This document shows positions 39,050-48,484 of a stretch of DNA of 64,000 bases, in pieces (position 1 is the stretch's first letter; the number at the start of each line of letters is the position of its first letter). This DNA comes from Patagioenas fasciata. Lineage: Eukaryota; Chordata; Aves; Columbiformes; Columbidae. The DNA is taken from assembly GCF_037038585.1 (NCBI RefSeq), contig NC_092523.1:2733001-2797000 (forward strand), read 5' to 3'. A model generated the notes under the pieces. The model did not search any database. It saw nothing but the letters and a program-made list of their open reading frames with translations, and had not been told where the DNA came from. The translations under genes were made by a program, and so were the position numbers.

Positions 39050-39510
39050 CATAGAATCGCAGAATCATTTTGATTGGAAAAGACCCTCAAGATCATCGAG
39101 TCCAACCATTAACCCACCCCTGTCCCTGCCCGATGTCCTGAGAACCTCATGTCCGTCTGTCCAGCCCTCCAGGGATGGTGACTCCAGCACTGCCCTGGGC
39201 AGCCTGTTCCAATGCCCCACAGCCCTTTGGGGAAGAAATTGTTCCCCACATCCAACCTCAACCTCCCCTGGCGCAACTTGAGGCCGTTTCCTCTGCTCCT
39301 GGCGCTTGTTCCTGGGGAGCAGAGCCCGACCCCCCTGGCTCCAAGCTCCTTTCAGGCAGTTCAGAGATCAGAAGGTCTCCCCTCAGCTCCTGTTCTCCAG
39401 CTGAACCCCCAGGTCCCTCAGCCGCTCCCATCACACTTGTGCTCCAGCCCCTCACCAGCTCCGTTCCCTTCTCTCAACTCGCTCCAGCACCTCAAGGCCT
39501 TTCTTGTTTT
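39050..39510 (-). mobile_element. CR1 3' end, about 460 bases, nearly identical to the copy at 60,010
   Basis: The minus-strand element runs from its tail at 39,050 (ATGATTCTGCGATTCTAT) up through 'ggaacaggctgcccagggca', 'caagttgcgccaggggaggt' and 'aggagctgaggggagacctt' to the 'ttgaggtgctggagcgag' region. The roughly 200 bases around 39,212-39,415 match the reverse complement of 60,060-60,281 almost base for base, so both copies are young. Confidence 0.92.
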
Positions 39511-40624
39511 AAGTCCCCATGTCCCTGCTCTCAGCATCCTTGTGTGAAAAGGGACGCCACACTCATCCCTTCTTTAATACATGGAGTGATGGGTCTCAAG
39601 TCACCTCCTTCAGTCCAAGGGCATCAGAATATCTCATTACTAAAGGGAGAGCAGAGGTTTTCCAAGCAAAAAAAAAAAATAATTTGTTAAAAAACCTCTG
39701 AAACCTCACATGTGTTCCAGTGATACTTTTTTTTATTCCTGGACAAATAGCTACTTCAAAAATAGAACACTAAAAAAGAATCTGCAAAATAATTAAAAAT
39801 AATAATAAGCAGAAAAATCCAATCATTTCCCCAGTTTCTCAGCTAGATGTTTCAATTGCATCTCACTGCAATTTCATTATGAAATTTGCTTAACCATAAT
39901 CATACTCTTCTTAAAGAAGTTAAAAAAACCCCAACTCAAGAGTAATGCTTTTTTACTCCAAATGAGCTTGTATTAACACTTTCTATTTCCCCACTGAGTA
40001 GCCCAGGAAATGCTCATTTCAGATGTGAAATACAGTTATTAAAGACTTTAATTCATTTGCCACTTTCCAATTCTGACAGAGGACTAGAAAACTTGCTAAA
40101 TTAACAGCTCCAGACTGAAATATTGACAAAACTTTCCAAAGGGGAGGAAGGCCGGGGATCACGCTTTCCTTTTGATTTGCCAAGAGAAGGAAAGAATAAA
40201 TAAGTAAATAAATAAAAGGGGTATTTTCCCAACTTCGTTATGCTTCTTATAGAACACCTAGAAATGGCTGTATGAATTATTTCCCTTCTGTTTTGCTCAT
40301 GAAAAATACAAATGTGCAGTTCCTCTGGTTTTCTAGAAGAGCTTGCTGGAGGATTAATGAGGTGATGCCATGATGAAGTGCAAGTTAAGAACCCTGAACA
40401 GCTCCAGCAAAAAAACCCTTCCCAGAGTGTTTAAATACCTCTTTGGCTAAAATACCTGACCCAGCAGTGGAGAAAATCTCTCACTGCAAGTGTTCAAAAG
40501 CAATGGCTGAGCTTTCGGTGCGGGAAAAGTGCCCCCGTGCTTCCCTGAATCATCAGAGGAGCCTCTGTGTTAACAAGAGAGACAGAGGAGACATGGAAGG
40601 ACAAGGAGAGGAGAGAAGGGGAAC
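39511..40624. other. AT-rich unique sequence upstream of the GGAAA array
   Basis: No gene is supported. Several A-rich runs occur at 39,669-39,681, 39,776-39,812 and 40,196-40,218 (AAATAAGTAAATAAATAAA). Confidence 0.45.
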
Positions 40625-40774
40625 GGAAAGGAAAGGAAAGGAAAGGAAAGGAAAGGAAAGGAAAGGAAAGGAAAGGAAAGGAAAGGAAAGGAAAGGAAAG
40701 GAAAGGAAAGGAAAGGAAAGGAAAGGAAAGGAAAGGAAAGGAAAGGAAAGGAAAGGAAAGGAAAGGAAAGGAAA
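40625..40774. repeat. Perfect (GGAAA)30 pentanucleotide microsatellite
   Basis: Thirty uninterrupted GGAAA units fill exactly 150 bases, about 1.5 kb upstream of the putative start codon. The array has only purines on the plus strand and mirror symmetry, so it could in principle form triplex DNA. Open frames of Lys-Gly-Lys-Glu-Arg type on the plus strand, and Phe/Ser/Pro/Leu on the minus strand, are artefacts of the repeat. Confidence 0.98.
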
Positions 40775-41171
40775 GGAGGAAAGCTTTGAAAGGTCAAGCC
40801 TGCATTACGAGGAGGGACAGAGGTGGCCATGTTTATGAGGTCCTGACTTGGGAATGAGACTTCTTAGTCCACTGGTCTTTTACTTGCTGGGTGAACCTGA
40901 AGACATCATCACTTCACATTTTGTGTCTCAGCTACTCCATGCATGAAATGGAGGTAGTGGAAAATGACGCTCAACCATCATAAAGATTAAGAAGCCAGGC
41001 TCTGCTGTTTGGCTTCCTAAAAGAGGGTCAGCTGCTGGGACACGGGGATTAAAGATGCGAGAAGCTGGGAGGTGTGAGAAGCGCAAGGGGACGATGCTGA
41101 GGCACCTCTTGCAGGGGCTGGATGGATTCAGTGTGCCATGTGGAAGGAGGTGTGGGGACCTGGTTGGAGAG
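40775..41171. other. Unique non-coding sequence
   Basis: About 400 bases between the GGAAA array and the next CR1 hold nothing that I can recognise. Confidence 0.5.
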
Positions 41172-41395
41172 TTATAGAATTATAGAATAGTTTGGGTTGG
41201 AAGGGACATTCAAAGCTCATGTAGTCCCACCCCTACCATGAGCAGGGACATCTTCACCAGCTCAGGTTGCTCAGAGCCCCGTCCAGCCTGGCCTGGGATG
41301 TCTCCAGGGATGGTTCATCCACCACCTCTCTGCCCAACCTGGGCCAGGCTCTCACCACCCTCAATGTCAAAAATGTCTTTCTTACGCCTAACCCG
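41172..41395 (-). mobile_element. CR1 3' end just upstream of the CpG island
   Basis: The minus-strand CR1 has the tail ATTCTATAATTCTATAA, then 'cttccaacccaaac', 'caacctgagctggtgaagat' and GGTGGTGGATGAACCATCC, and fades near 41,395. It ends about 245 bases before the CpG-rich sequence, making it the nearest upstream retroelement to the putative promoter. Confidence 0.9.
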
Positions 41396-41890
41396 AGGAT
41401 TTAGAAGGTGATCATGTTGCAGGGGATTAATGGAAGGCATTATGGCTGGGAAGGGTGGTAGGATGTGGCCCAGGACTTCAGGGCTGCGTCTATATTATTG
41501 AACGGTCAAGACCAGGATGCAGGTCCCAGGGGGTGTGCCCTGCCTGAGGCCGCCAAGAGATGAGGGTGTGTGGGATGCTGAGACCCTCCGGGAGGACAAC
41601 GGGGGGAGAAAGAAGACATCCTGCGGCTGGAAGGGATGAACGGGGCCATGCCCTGGGGTGCCCAAGACCAGTTGCTCCGGTCTGGGGGAGATCCCCCACC
41701 CTCGGGGCCCGGGCTGCGGGGCCGAGGAGGCGGGGAGGAGCGGGGCCGGGCCACCAAGCCCCTCCCCGCGGGGCCGCGGCCGCGGAGAGGCGGGGGCGGC
41801 AGCGGAGCCAGCCCGGGGAAGGCAGCGAGGGCTGCCCGGCCGCTCGGGCTCGGCGGAACCTGCGCCCCCGCGGACAGAAGTTTGCTGCTG

Positions 41891-41997
41891 AAAAAAAAAA
41901 ACCTAATAATAAAAAAAAAATTTAAAAAAGGAGGAGAAAAAAAATTAATAATAAGAAAGAAATAAAATAATAATAATTTTAAAAAAAGCAAAGAAGA
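41891..41997. repeat. A-rich tract splitting the CpG island
   Basis: About 107 bases consist almost entirely of A with some T and G, in words such as AAAAAAAAAA, AATAATAA and AAGAAAG. Only three C residues occur. The sequence on both sides is extremely GC-rich. It could be a nucleosome-excluding poly(dA:dT) promoter element, a decayed poly(A) insertion or a microsatellite. It produces a spurious Phe/Leu/Ile-rich open frame on the minus strand. Confidence 0.85.
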
Positions 41998-42026
41998 GGC
42001 CCCCTCCGCAGCTGCTTCCAGGAGGG

Positions 42027-42107
42027 ATGAGGCGAAGAGCGGCCGGCGGGAGCCCGGCTGCGGGCACGACCCGGGGCCGGAGCGGGGCTGAGCCGGCTGC
42101 GGTGTGA
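42027..42107 (+). promoter_or_regulatory. Upstream ORF (26 codons) in the putative leader
   Basis: An ATG at 42,027 opens a frame of 26 codons ending at TGA 42,105-42,107, 158 bases before the main ATG. The encoded peptide would be Arg/Ala/Gly-rich with no known function. If transcription starts upstream of 42,027 the uORF would be in the 5' UTR and could lower translation of the main frame. Whether it is transcribed is unknown. Confidence 0.35.
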
Positions 42108-42193
42108 GCGATCGGCCCGGGGAGGGCCGGGCCGGGCCGGCGGGGACGCCTCCCGCCCTGCCCAGCCTCCGCGCATCCTCCGGCACCGCCGTG

Positions 42194-42266
42194 CCGAGCC
42201 GTGCCGGGCCGGTGGGTCCGAGCCGTGCCGAGTCGGTGTGATCCGAACCGTTGTCGAGCGGTAGGA
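42194..42266 (+). repeat. Degenerate 24-base tandem triplication ending at the start codon
   Basis: Three successive 24-base units occupy 42,194-42,217, 42,218-42,241 and 42,243-42,266, with one extra T between the second and third. The units share the core CCGAGCCGTGCCGAG..CGGT in increasingly diverged form. The third reads CCGAACCGTTGTCGAGCGGT, and its last base is the A of the putative start codon. The second unit supplies the in-frame TGA (42,239-42,241) that closes the reading frame upstream. Confidence 0.75.
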
Positions 42267-42305
42267 TGAGGGGCATCCTCTACTTCTGCACCCTGATCCT
42301 CCTGG
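42266..42305 (+). CDS. Putative first coding exon, signal-peptide start of an unidentified protein (partial)
   Basis: The exon encodes thirteen complete codons, MRGILYFCTLILL, plus the first base of a fourteenth. Arg2 followed by an unbroken hydrophobic run is what the start of a secretory signal peptide or signal anchor looks like. The start is supported by a purine (A) at -3, an in-frame TGA nine codons upstream with no ATG between, and its position at the edge of a CpG island. The exon ends at CTGG/GTGAGT, a near-perfect splice donor, leaving phase 1; phase-1 signal-peptide exons are common in modular extracellular proteins such as immunoglobulin-superfamily members (general knowledge, not an identification). 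The reading frame closes soon after the donor, so splicing is required. No further exon could be recognised downstream in this window. I do not recognise the protein. The product is expected to be secreted or membrane-bound. Confidence 0.6.
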
Positions 42306-43824
42306 GTGAGTAGAGCGGCGGGACGGGGGACGGCGAGGGGGGGACACAACTTTATGCTGGGGTTTGCTTGCGGGGACATTTCGGCCACTCCCGGGAGGTC
42401 TCCCCCTCCCCAGCACCCCAGGAGCACAGGCAAGCCCTGGAGCAGCATCACCCCGGGGTAGCATCACCCTTGGGGTGGCATCACCCAGCTTTCCGTTGTC
42501 TCCTTTGCTCTGGACCCAAGCGCTGGGATCTTTTCCTGCTGTCACTCCGGATAGTCCTGTTTGCCGCGGAAATGGCTAAATTAACCCAGGGAATTAAGGC
42601 ACTTCTTGCTGGTGAAGAGGAGCTTGGAGGGATGTGTTGGGGAAGGGGGGAGGCAGATTTTGCACGGCGTCGGGAAACCCAGGGTGACGGTGAAGCTGGA
42701 AAATGTCGGGGTTTCGAGGCTGGTGGGACTGGGCTGGCAGCCCCGGCTCTCCCTCTGTTTTGTGCAGCACCGTGTCCTGAGCGGTGTGTCTGTCTGTCTG
42801 TGTGCTCAGCTCTTCCAGCTGCAGATTTCTTCTCACCCAACCAAAACTCGGCTGTCCTCAGGGCTTTTTTTCTTTTCCCACGGGGAGTGGGGGGCTAAAC
42901 ACCCCAGGTGTCTCCCGCCATCCCTCTGCGAGCTCTAAAGGCAGCTCTCGCCCACTGCCGCGGGTGGGAGATGCCGTCCCCCGTGGGATGCCGCCCTATC
43001 CGCGGGGATGTGGTTTGCAGCATCCCGCTCGCATCCCGCTTCTCCCGAGCTCCGGAGCAGACGGTTCTCCTGCCCCCAATTCCCGGTGGTCCCCACCTAC
43101 CCGGGAAGAACCGCGAGTGAAGGGGCTGCAGCCCGGCTGGGAGCCGCCTCTCCGCCTGCCCTTGCCTGCATGCAACCCCGACAGCTCCCTTTAGTGTATT
43201 TTTGTGCCCTTCCTTGTGTTTCTCTGTGAGAGCAAACCCAAGAATGAGTCTCTGGTTAAATAGCAAAGGCTGTGGGGAGGCAGGGGGGAGGATGCAGCGA
43301 TCCTCTTTGGGTAGGCACTGGGGGAGGAAAAGGTCTTGGGGTGTATGGAAGTGGCTGGGACACCCCGGTCCACCCGGTATGGTCGGGCTCTGCCTCCTTT
43401 GCACCCCGAGCATCCCTGCTGTGCACCCACCCCCTGGGGAAGACCCCCAGCAGGTTCTTCCCTCGATGGGGAAGGCTTTGTAAGAGCGCCAGGTAACTCC
43501 TTTTGCCGGCTCTGCTTGTCACTAGATGTCAGCAGCTGCAACTCTTGCATGTCCCAAAGCGGGGGGAGGTAGGGGGGTAATTCGACCCCCCAAGAGGGAC
43601 CATCTCCAACCAGGGAGTGCTTTGCTCCAGGGGTTTGGAGGAGCACCGGGACTTGGACATGTCCCACGCTGGGATGGTTCCTGCTTTGGAGAGGCTGGAG
43701 CTGTGCCCTGGGCTGGGGAAGGAAGGTCTCAGCCTCTCTCAGAGCCACAGATTTTTCCTACAAGGCTCACAGGGCTTCTGAGTGGGAGCCCAGGTCTCTG
43801 CAGGATCCATTTTCCAAATGGTTC

Positions 43825-43881
43825 AGATTGACTGACTCGCTGATTGACTGTCTGATTGACTGACCGGTGGACTGATTGATT
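43825..43881 (+). repeat. Degenerate (TGATTGAC)n short tandem repeat
   Basis: About seven imperfect copies of an eight-base TGATTGAC/TGACTGAC word fill 57 bases. The interruptions suggest an old, inactive array. Confidence 0.75.
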
Positions 43882-44275
43882 TTTCTCTAGAGAAAGTGGA
43901 CTTAAAGAAAAGAGCAAATGGCCAGCTCTCCCTTGTCAGCAATGCAATTGGGAATAGCAGGCAGGTGCTAAGGGTACTCTCATCGCCTCTGGTCCAAGCC
44001 AGAGCAAAGCCATCAGCTAGTATTCACCTTTTGGTTTTCTGATCTTGAGGGCTCCAGCAGGACCTTTTCATCTTCAAACTGGCATTTGACCCCCCGCAGG
44101 CTCAGCACCATCCCGGCAGATGCCATCCAGTGTCCTCAGCTTGCACTGTAGATATTTTCTAGATGTTTGTGTCATGGATGGATGAGGGCTGCTCATTTAG
44201 ATGTGTCTGGGGAGATCCGCTGCAGGGATCGAGGATGCTGGGATGGAGACAGCAGCCTCTGCAGCTGCAAGCACA

Positions 44276-44438
44276 GCATTGGAACAGGCTGCCCAGGGCA
44301 GTGCTGGAGTCACCATCCCTGGAGGGGTTCAACAGACATGGAGATGAGGTTCTCAGGGACATGGGGCAGTGCCAGGGGTGGGGGAATGGTCGGACTCAAT
44401 GATCTTGAGGGTCTCTTCCAACCAAAATGATTCTATGC
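44276..44438 (+). mobile_element. CR1 3' end
   Basis: A sense CR1 end begins at 'attggaacaggctgcccagg', runs through 'gagtcaccatccctggaggg' and 'cagtgccaggggtgggggaa', and ends in 'ccaaccaaaatgattctatg'. It is the first CR1 downstream of the putative exon and lies in the same orientation as the gene. Confidence 0.9.
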
Positions 44439-46862
44439 TTCCCAGCTTCATCCATGCTGGTTGCACAGCACATGGGCTGCAGTGTGAGCGCTTTGGTTTG
44501 TGTGTGTGTGTCCCCTGTGATGTTTTTTGGGATGATCCCAGGTGGAAGAGGCAGGTTTGCAGAAATCAGAGCTCTCTGAGGGGGGACTAGGCAGCATCAC
44601 CATCATCCAGCCTGGCCAGAGAGCTCCTGCTGTCTCTTCCCACCCAGCTCCCTAGTGGCACAGGCACACGGGCTGAGCCAGAACAGACAACTGATACAGT
44701 CAAACATGTTTTTTCTTTCCCCTCAACCACTTTTCAGACAGATCAACACCCTGATCTGTCTCACCAGCAGCCACATGAATACCAGTGTCAGAGGAAAGGA
44801 TAGAAAAGGAGCACACAGCTGGGGACAGGGACATGGCCTTGGGGAAGTTCACTGCTGCCTCAGTGTCCCCTGGTATTTGCTTGCACCTGTGATATTGGCT
44901 AGAAATCCCACCCACAGGACTGTGGTGATGCATTCAGGAAGACTTTATGGAAAATCAATGCTCTAGAAAGCACTGATATAATTAAATACAAAGAATATAA
45001 TTAATTCTACAAGGACACTAGGTTACACCTGTAAGCAGCCCCCAAAGCATCGCCTATCCCCATGCAGCTTTCAGGGAATACATCAGTCCCTCTGCTAACA
45101 AAATAATAATGAAAAGATGGAAATTAAAATCTGGGCTGAAGTTGAAAGCAGCAAGTTTTCTGTGAATTCCCCCTGGGACCAAGAATCATTTCTGGCCCAT
45201 TGCGATGGAGGGCAGGACCCTGCGATGGCATCTGGGTTGTCTTCTGCCAACAACTGCCACGTTTCCCTGGCAGGTTTTACTGCACTTAGTCGTTAGCATA
45301 ATTTCTGGCATATGTTTCCCACAGGCTCTTCACAGGTGCAATCAAACACAAGAGATCGTCTGGCGGATTTTTCACCTGGTTTGGGAACTCAGATCCCAGG
45401 GGGAGAGCGAAAAAAAATCTCTTGAAAAATGCATCTGTGTGTACGAGAGGGGAAAGTGCTCCTTAAATTAGTGCCTTTGTCAGTTCTGACAGGAACAATC
45501 CGTTATTTGCATCAATAAGAATGTGATATTTATGTCTCTCTGTACTGGTGCGGAGAAGAAATGAAACTTGTCCCTCAACAGGCTGTCCTAAAACACCGTG
45601 AAATTCCTCTACAAGGATCTCGTCCCACCCAGAAACATCTTTTGCAGAGCTCTGGAGACTTAAATAGTAATTACTGCTGGGTAAAAATTAGTACTAGTTA
45701 AGTCTAATAATTAGTATGAATTACTGTGAATAGTGTTTTATTTTGCCTTAGGAGACAGAAATGTCTTCTCTGCTCTCCTGGCAATTTTCACAGATGTCTC
45801 CTATTGTGCCTGAAATTCCCTTCATCATTTTCACACGAGACTCGTTCATTTTCCTGACTTTCCACTTGGTCATTTTTAAACGTGACTCTTAATGTCGCTA
45901 AGGTTTTCCACCTTTCTATCAAAATACTTTGTCACAAAGGTATCCATGATTTCTTTTTCCTTCCAGTGGACTTTATATTCAATTTACTTCCTTAAAAAAA
46001 AAAAATCACCTCTTTCTTCTCAACCTAAACGTGGAAGCGGACAAATTCAAATGAAGTTCTCCTGCTAAAACATTTCATTGAAAAAATAAAAAGGAACAAA
46101 ACTATGAAAAGCTTGTTCCTGTCAATCTTCAGTTCGGTACAGCTCCCTTGTTTCAAATGCATCTGTCAAAATCCCCCCTGGTTACACCTCCTGGCAGTGA
46201 ACTTCAAGCATGGATGGACTGATGGTGGGAGCCGTGTCATAGTTGGTGGGGGAGTAGGGCTGAGAAGATACTGCCACCATTTCATGTGGACTTCCTTCAT
46301 CTCTTTTGGCCATCACAGCTTCAAAGGTTCAAAGATGGGGATGTTTGGGCTGGACTCCTGGTGAAAGCAGAGTGGAAATAAATGGTTGAGAGGGTGAGTT
46401 TGAAGACGTGGATGGCAAGTGGAGCCACAGATGGGCATTATGTCCTGGGGATGGAAAAGGAGGAAAACCAACTTTGGTGTGACCTGGGGGGAGTGCATCC
46501 AGGAGTGGGTTGTGATGGTCAAGCTGATGCAGGACAAGGACCAAGGGCTGTTTTATGGAGAACAGAAAGAGCTTCCAGAAGGTGAAGCCACCATTTTTTG
46601 TGGGATAACGAGAACCCGAGGCTGCCACAGGGAAGAGAAACGAGTGTAGAGGAAGGATAGGCATCTTCTAAAATCACATCACATTTAAAATACCTGTGAC
46701 TTCTCCAGGATTTAGGTCTAATAATAAGTGGTGCCGCACCTGGCTGTTGCTGAGCTGTAGTGAGCTTGGTAGATGTTAAGAAAGGTTGCTATCTCTATGA
46801 ATATTTCCAAGTATCTCTCTGCATCTTACAGAATCTGAGCTGGTAAGAAGCCCTACCCCAGC

Positions 46863-47112
46863 TGTCTTGAGGGTCCTTCGGGCACTCAGTGGTGACACAT
46901 CTTTCCCTGCTGCTGGGAATGGTGTCCATGGAAGGTGCAGGGCATGGCCAGACCTTTGGTGTGTCCTCAGGGCCTGGTCATCTCATGCACTTTCTGGCCC
47001 ATCCATGACTGGGATTTAACTGCCTGCAGCAGGTGGCTTGAAGGAGTAAATGACCCCCAAGAGATGGAGCCTGAATAAACCTCCCTGCGGCCCTGGCCCA
47101 CTGCTTGACTGT
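46863..47112. repeat. Non-CR1 repeat unit, copy 2 (partner at 27,383-27,623)
   Basis: This is the second copy of the 240-base unit, with a slightly longer left end ('tgtcttgagggtccttcggg'). It again runs directly into the 3' tail of a minus-strand CR1 at 47,113. Its left flank is unrelated to the CR1 stub that precedes copy 1, so the shared block begins at the unit itself or very close to it. Confidence 0.75.
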
Positions 47113-47540
47113 CATAGAATAGAATCATTGACTAGTTTGGGTTGAAGGGACCTTCCCAGCTCCCCCAGTGCCCCCCCTGCCATGAGCAGGGACATCTTCA
47201 CCAGCTCAGGTTGCTCAGAGCCCCGTCCAGCCTGGCCTGGGATGTCTCCAGGGATGGTTCATCCACCACCTCTCTGCCCAACCTGGGCCAGGCTCTCACC
47301 ACCCTCAGGGACAACAATTCCTTCCTCATGTCCAGCCTGAATCTCCCTCCTTTAGTTTAAAACCATCACTCCTTGTCCTATCCCAACAGGCCCTGCTCAA
47401 AAGTCTCTCCCCATCTTTCTTATCGCCCCCTTTTAAGTACAGAAAGGCCGCAATAAGCTCTCCCCAGAGCTTCTCTTCTCCAGGCTGAACAAATTCAACT
47501 CTTCTGTCCTCACGGGGAAAAAGTGTTTCCCTGTATCCCA
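47113..47540 (-). mobile_element. CR1 3' end retaining the ORF2 C-terminal coding segment
   Basis: The minus-strand CR1 starts at its tail (ATTCTATTCTATGAC) and extends about 430 bases upstream through GGTGGTGGATGAACCATCC, 'ggttttaaactaaaggaggg' and 'gagcagggcctgttggga' into coding sequence. The minus-strand frame 47,541-47,326 reads a recognisable CR1 ORF2 C-terminus (GELIAAFLYLKGG, then SDGFKLKEG), after which it is closed. It forms an inverted pair with the copy at 48,054. Confidence 0.92.
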
Positions 47541-48053
47541 TCAGACTAGACGTGTATTCCCCAGTTCAAAACTGCGTTGGCCATATCCTGTCAGTCTTGA
47601 GTCTCCTCTCTTTTCACCTCCCTTCATGCAAATCCCTCTTCTTCCTCCACAGTGCACGTGTTCCTCTTTCTGCCCAGAGCCATCTGGGAAGCAGTTTGCA
47701 TGAAAGATGCAGTAAAAAGGGTTGTGCTGCGGTTTTGATTTATTGAATCCAACTGGAAAATCCTGTCTGTGATACGTTTTCTTGCTGAGTGTTTTGACAG
47801 AGTTATTCACAGCACTCCCCAAGCTACTGCTGACATATGGGTTGGGAGGGTCGTTTTGACACACAAGTGCAGGCAGCTGGTTTGAAGTTTATGGGTCCAG
47901 TTTATTGAGGAGAAAGGACTGGGGCAGGTTTTCTGGTGCTTCTTCCAAAAGCAGGATCGAATTGCTCATCTTTCATACATCACCAGGCTAAGCCATCTAT
48001 TCTTTGCTGCCAAGGGGATGACAGTCCACTTTGGGATGGGATTTTAAATGGAT

Positions 48054-48484
48054 CCAGATGAGAGGAGGGTAACAAAAATGACCTGAGGCTGGAACAGCTC
48101 TGCTGGGAGGACAGGCTGAGAGAGTTGGGGTGTTCAGCTGGAGAAGGGAGATCAGCTTGTGGCCTTTCCGTACTTAAAAGGGGCTGATAAGAAAGATGGG
48201 GACAGACTTTTGAGCAGGGCCTGTTGTGAAAGGACAAGGGGTGATGGTTTTAAACTAAAGGAGAGAGATTCAGGTTAGACATAAGAAATTGTTGTCCCTG
48301 AGGGTGGTGAGAGCCTGGCCCAGGTTGGGCAGAGAGGTGGTGGATGAACCATCCCTGGAGACATCCCAGGCCAGGCTGGACGGGGCTCTGAGCAACCTGA
48401 GCTGGTGAAGATGTCCCTGTCATGGCAGGGGTGGCACTGGAGGAGCTGGGAAGGTCCCTCCAACCCAAACTGTTCTGTGTTTCT
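48054..48484 (+). mobile_element. CR1 3' end, inverted partner of 47,113-47,540
   Basis: The sense CR1 begins in the ORF2 3' region ('ccagatgagaggagggtaac', 'ggacaggctgagagagttgg'). It passes 'ggccttt..gtacttaaaag', 'gagcagggcctgttgtgaaa' and GGTGGTGGATGAACCATCC, and ends at 'caacccaaactgttctgtg'. It belongs to the same subfamily as, and is highly similar to, the opposite-strand copy about 510 bases to the left. Confidence 0.93.

Larger units (their letters stand above)
41640..42450 (+). promoter_or_regulatory. CpG-island promoter of the unidentified gene
   Basis: CpG dinucleotides are dense here (GCCGCGGCCGCGG near 41,777 and repeated GGGCC near 42,124), in sharp contrast to the CpG-poor surroundings. 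The island ends around a short exon with a start codon and a consensus splice donor, the usual arrangement for a vertebrate CpG-island promoter. No TATA box in a sensible position is obvious and the transcription start cannot be placed by eye. An A-rich tract at 41,891-41,997 splits the island in two. Weaker CpG enrichment extends into the intron to about 43,140. The direction is taken from the downstream exon; divergent transcription cannot be excluded. Confidence 0.8.

Noticed and set aside
39175..39690. 171-codon plus-strand open frame
   Set aside because: Antisense of CR1; the same peptide appears at every copy of the subfamily.
40443..40857. Lys/Glu/Gly/Arg repeat open frames and their reverse-strand Phe/Ser/Pro/Leu counterpart
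   Set aside because: They are produced by the (GGAAA)30 array; GGAAA has no stop in any frame.
41506..42276. 256-codon minus-strand open frame across the CpG island
   Set aside because: A compositional artefact: GC-rich sequence has few stops, and the A-rich tract reads as Phe/Leu/Ile. No domain or splice context.
41979..42545. 188-codon minus-strand open frame, Pro/Arg/Ser-rich
   Set aside because: Shadow frame of the CpG island overlapping the better supported exon on the plus strand.
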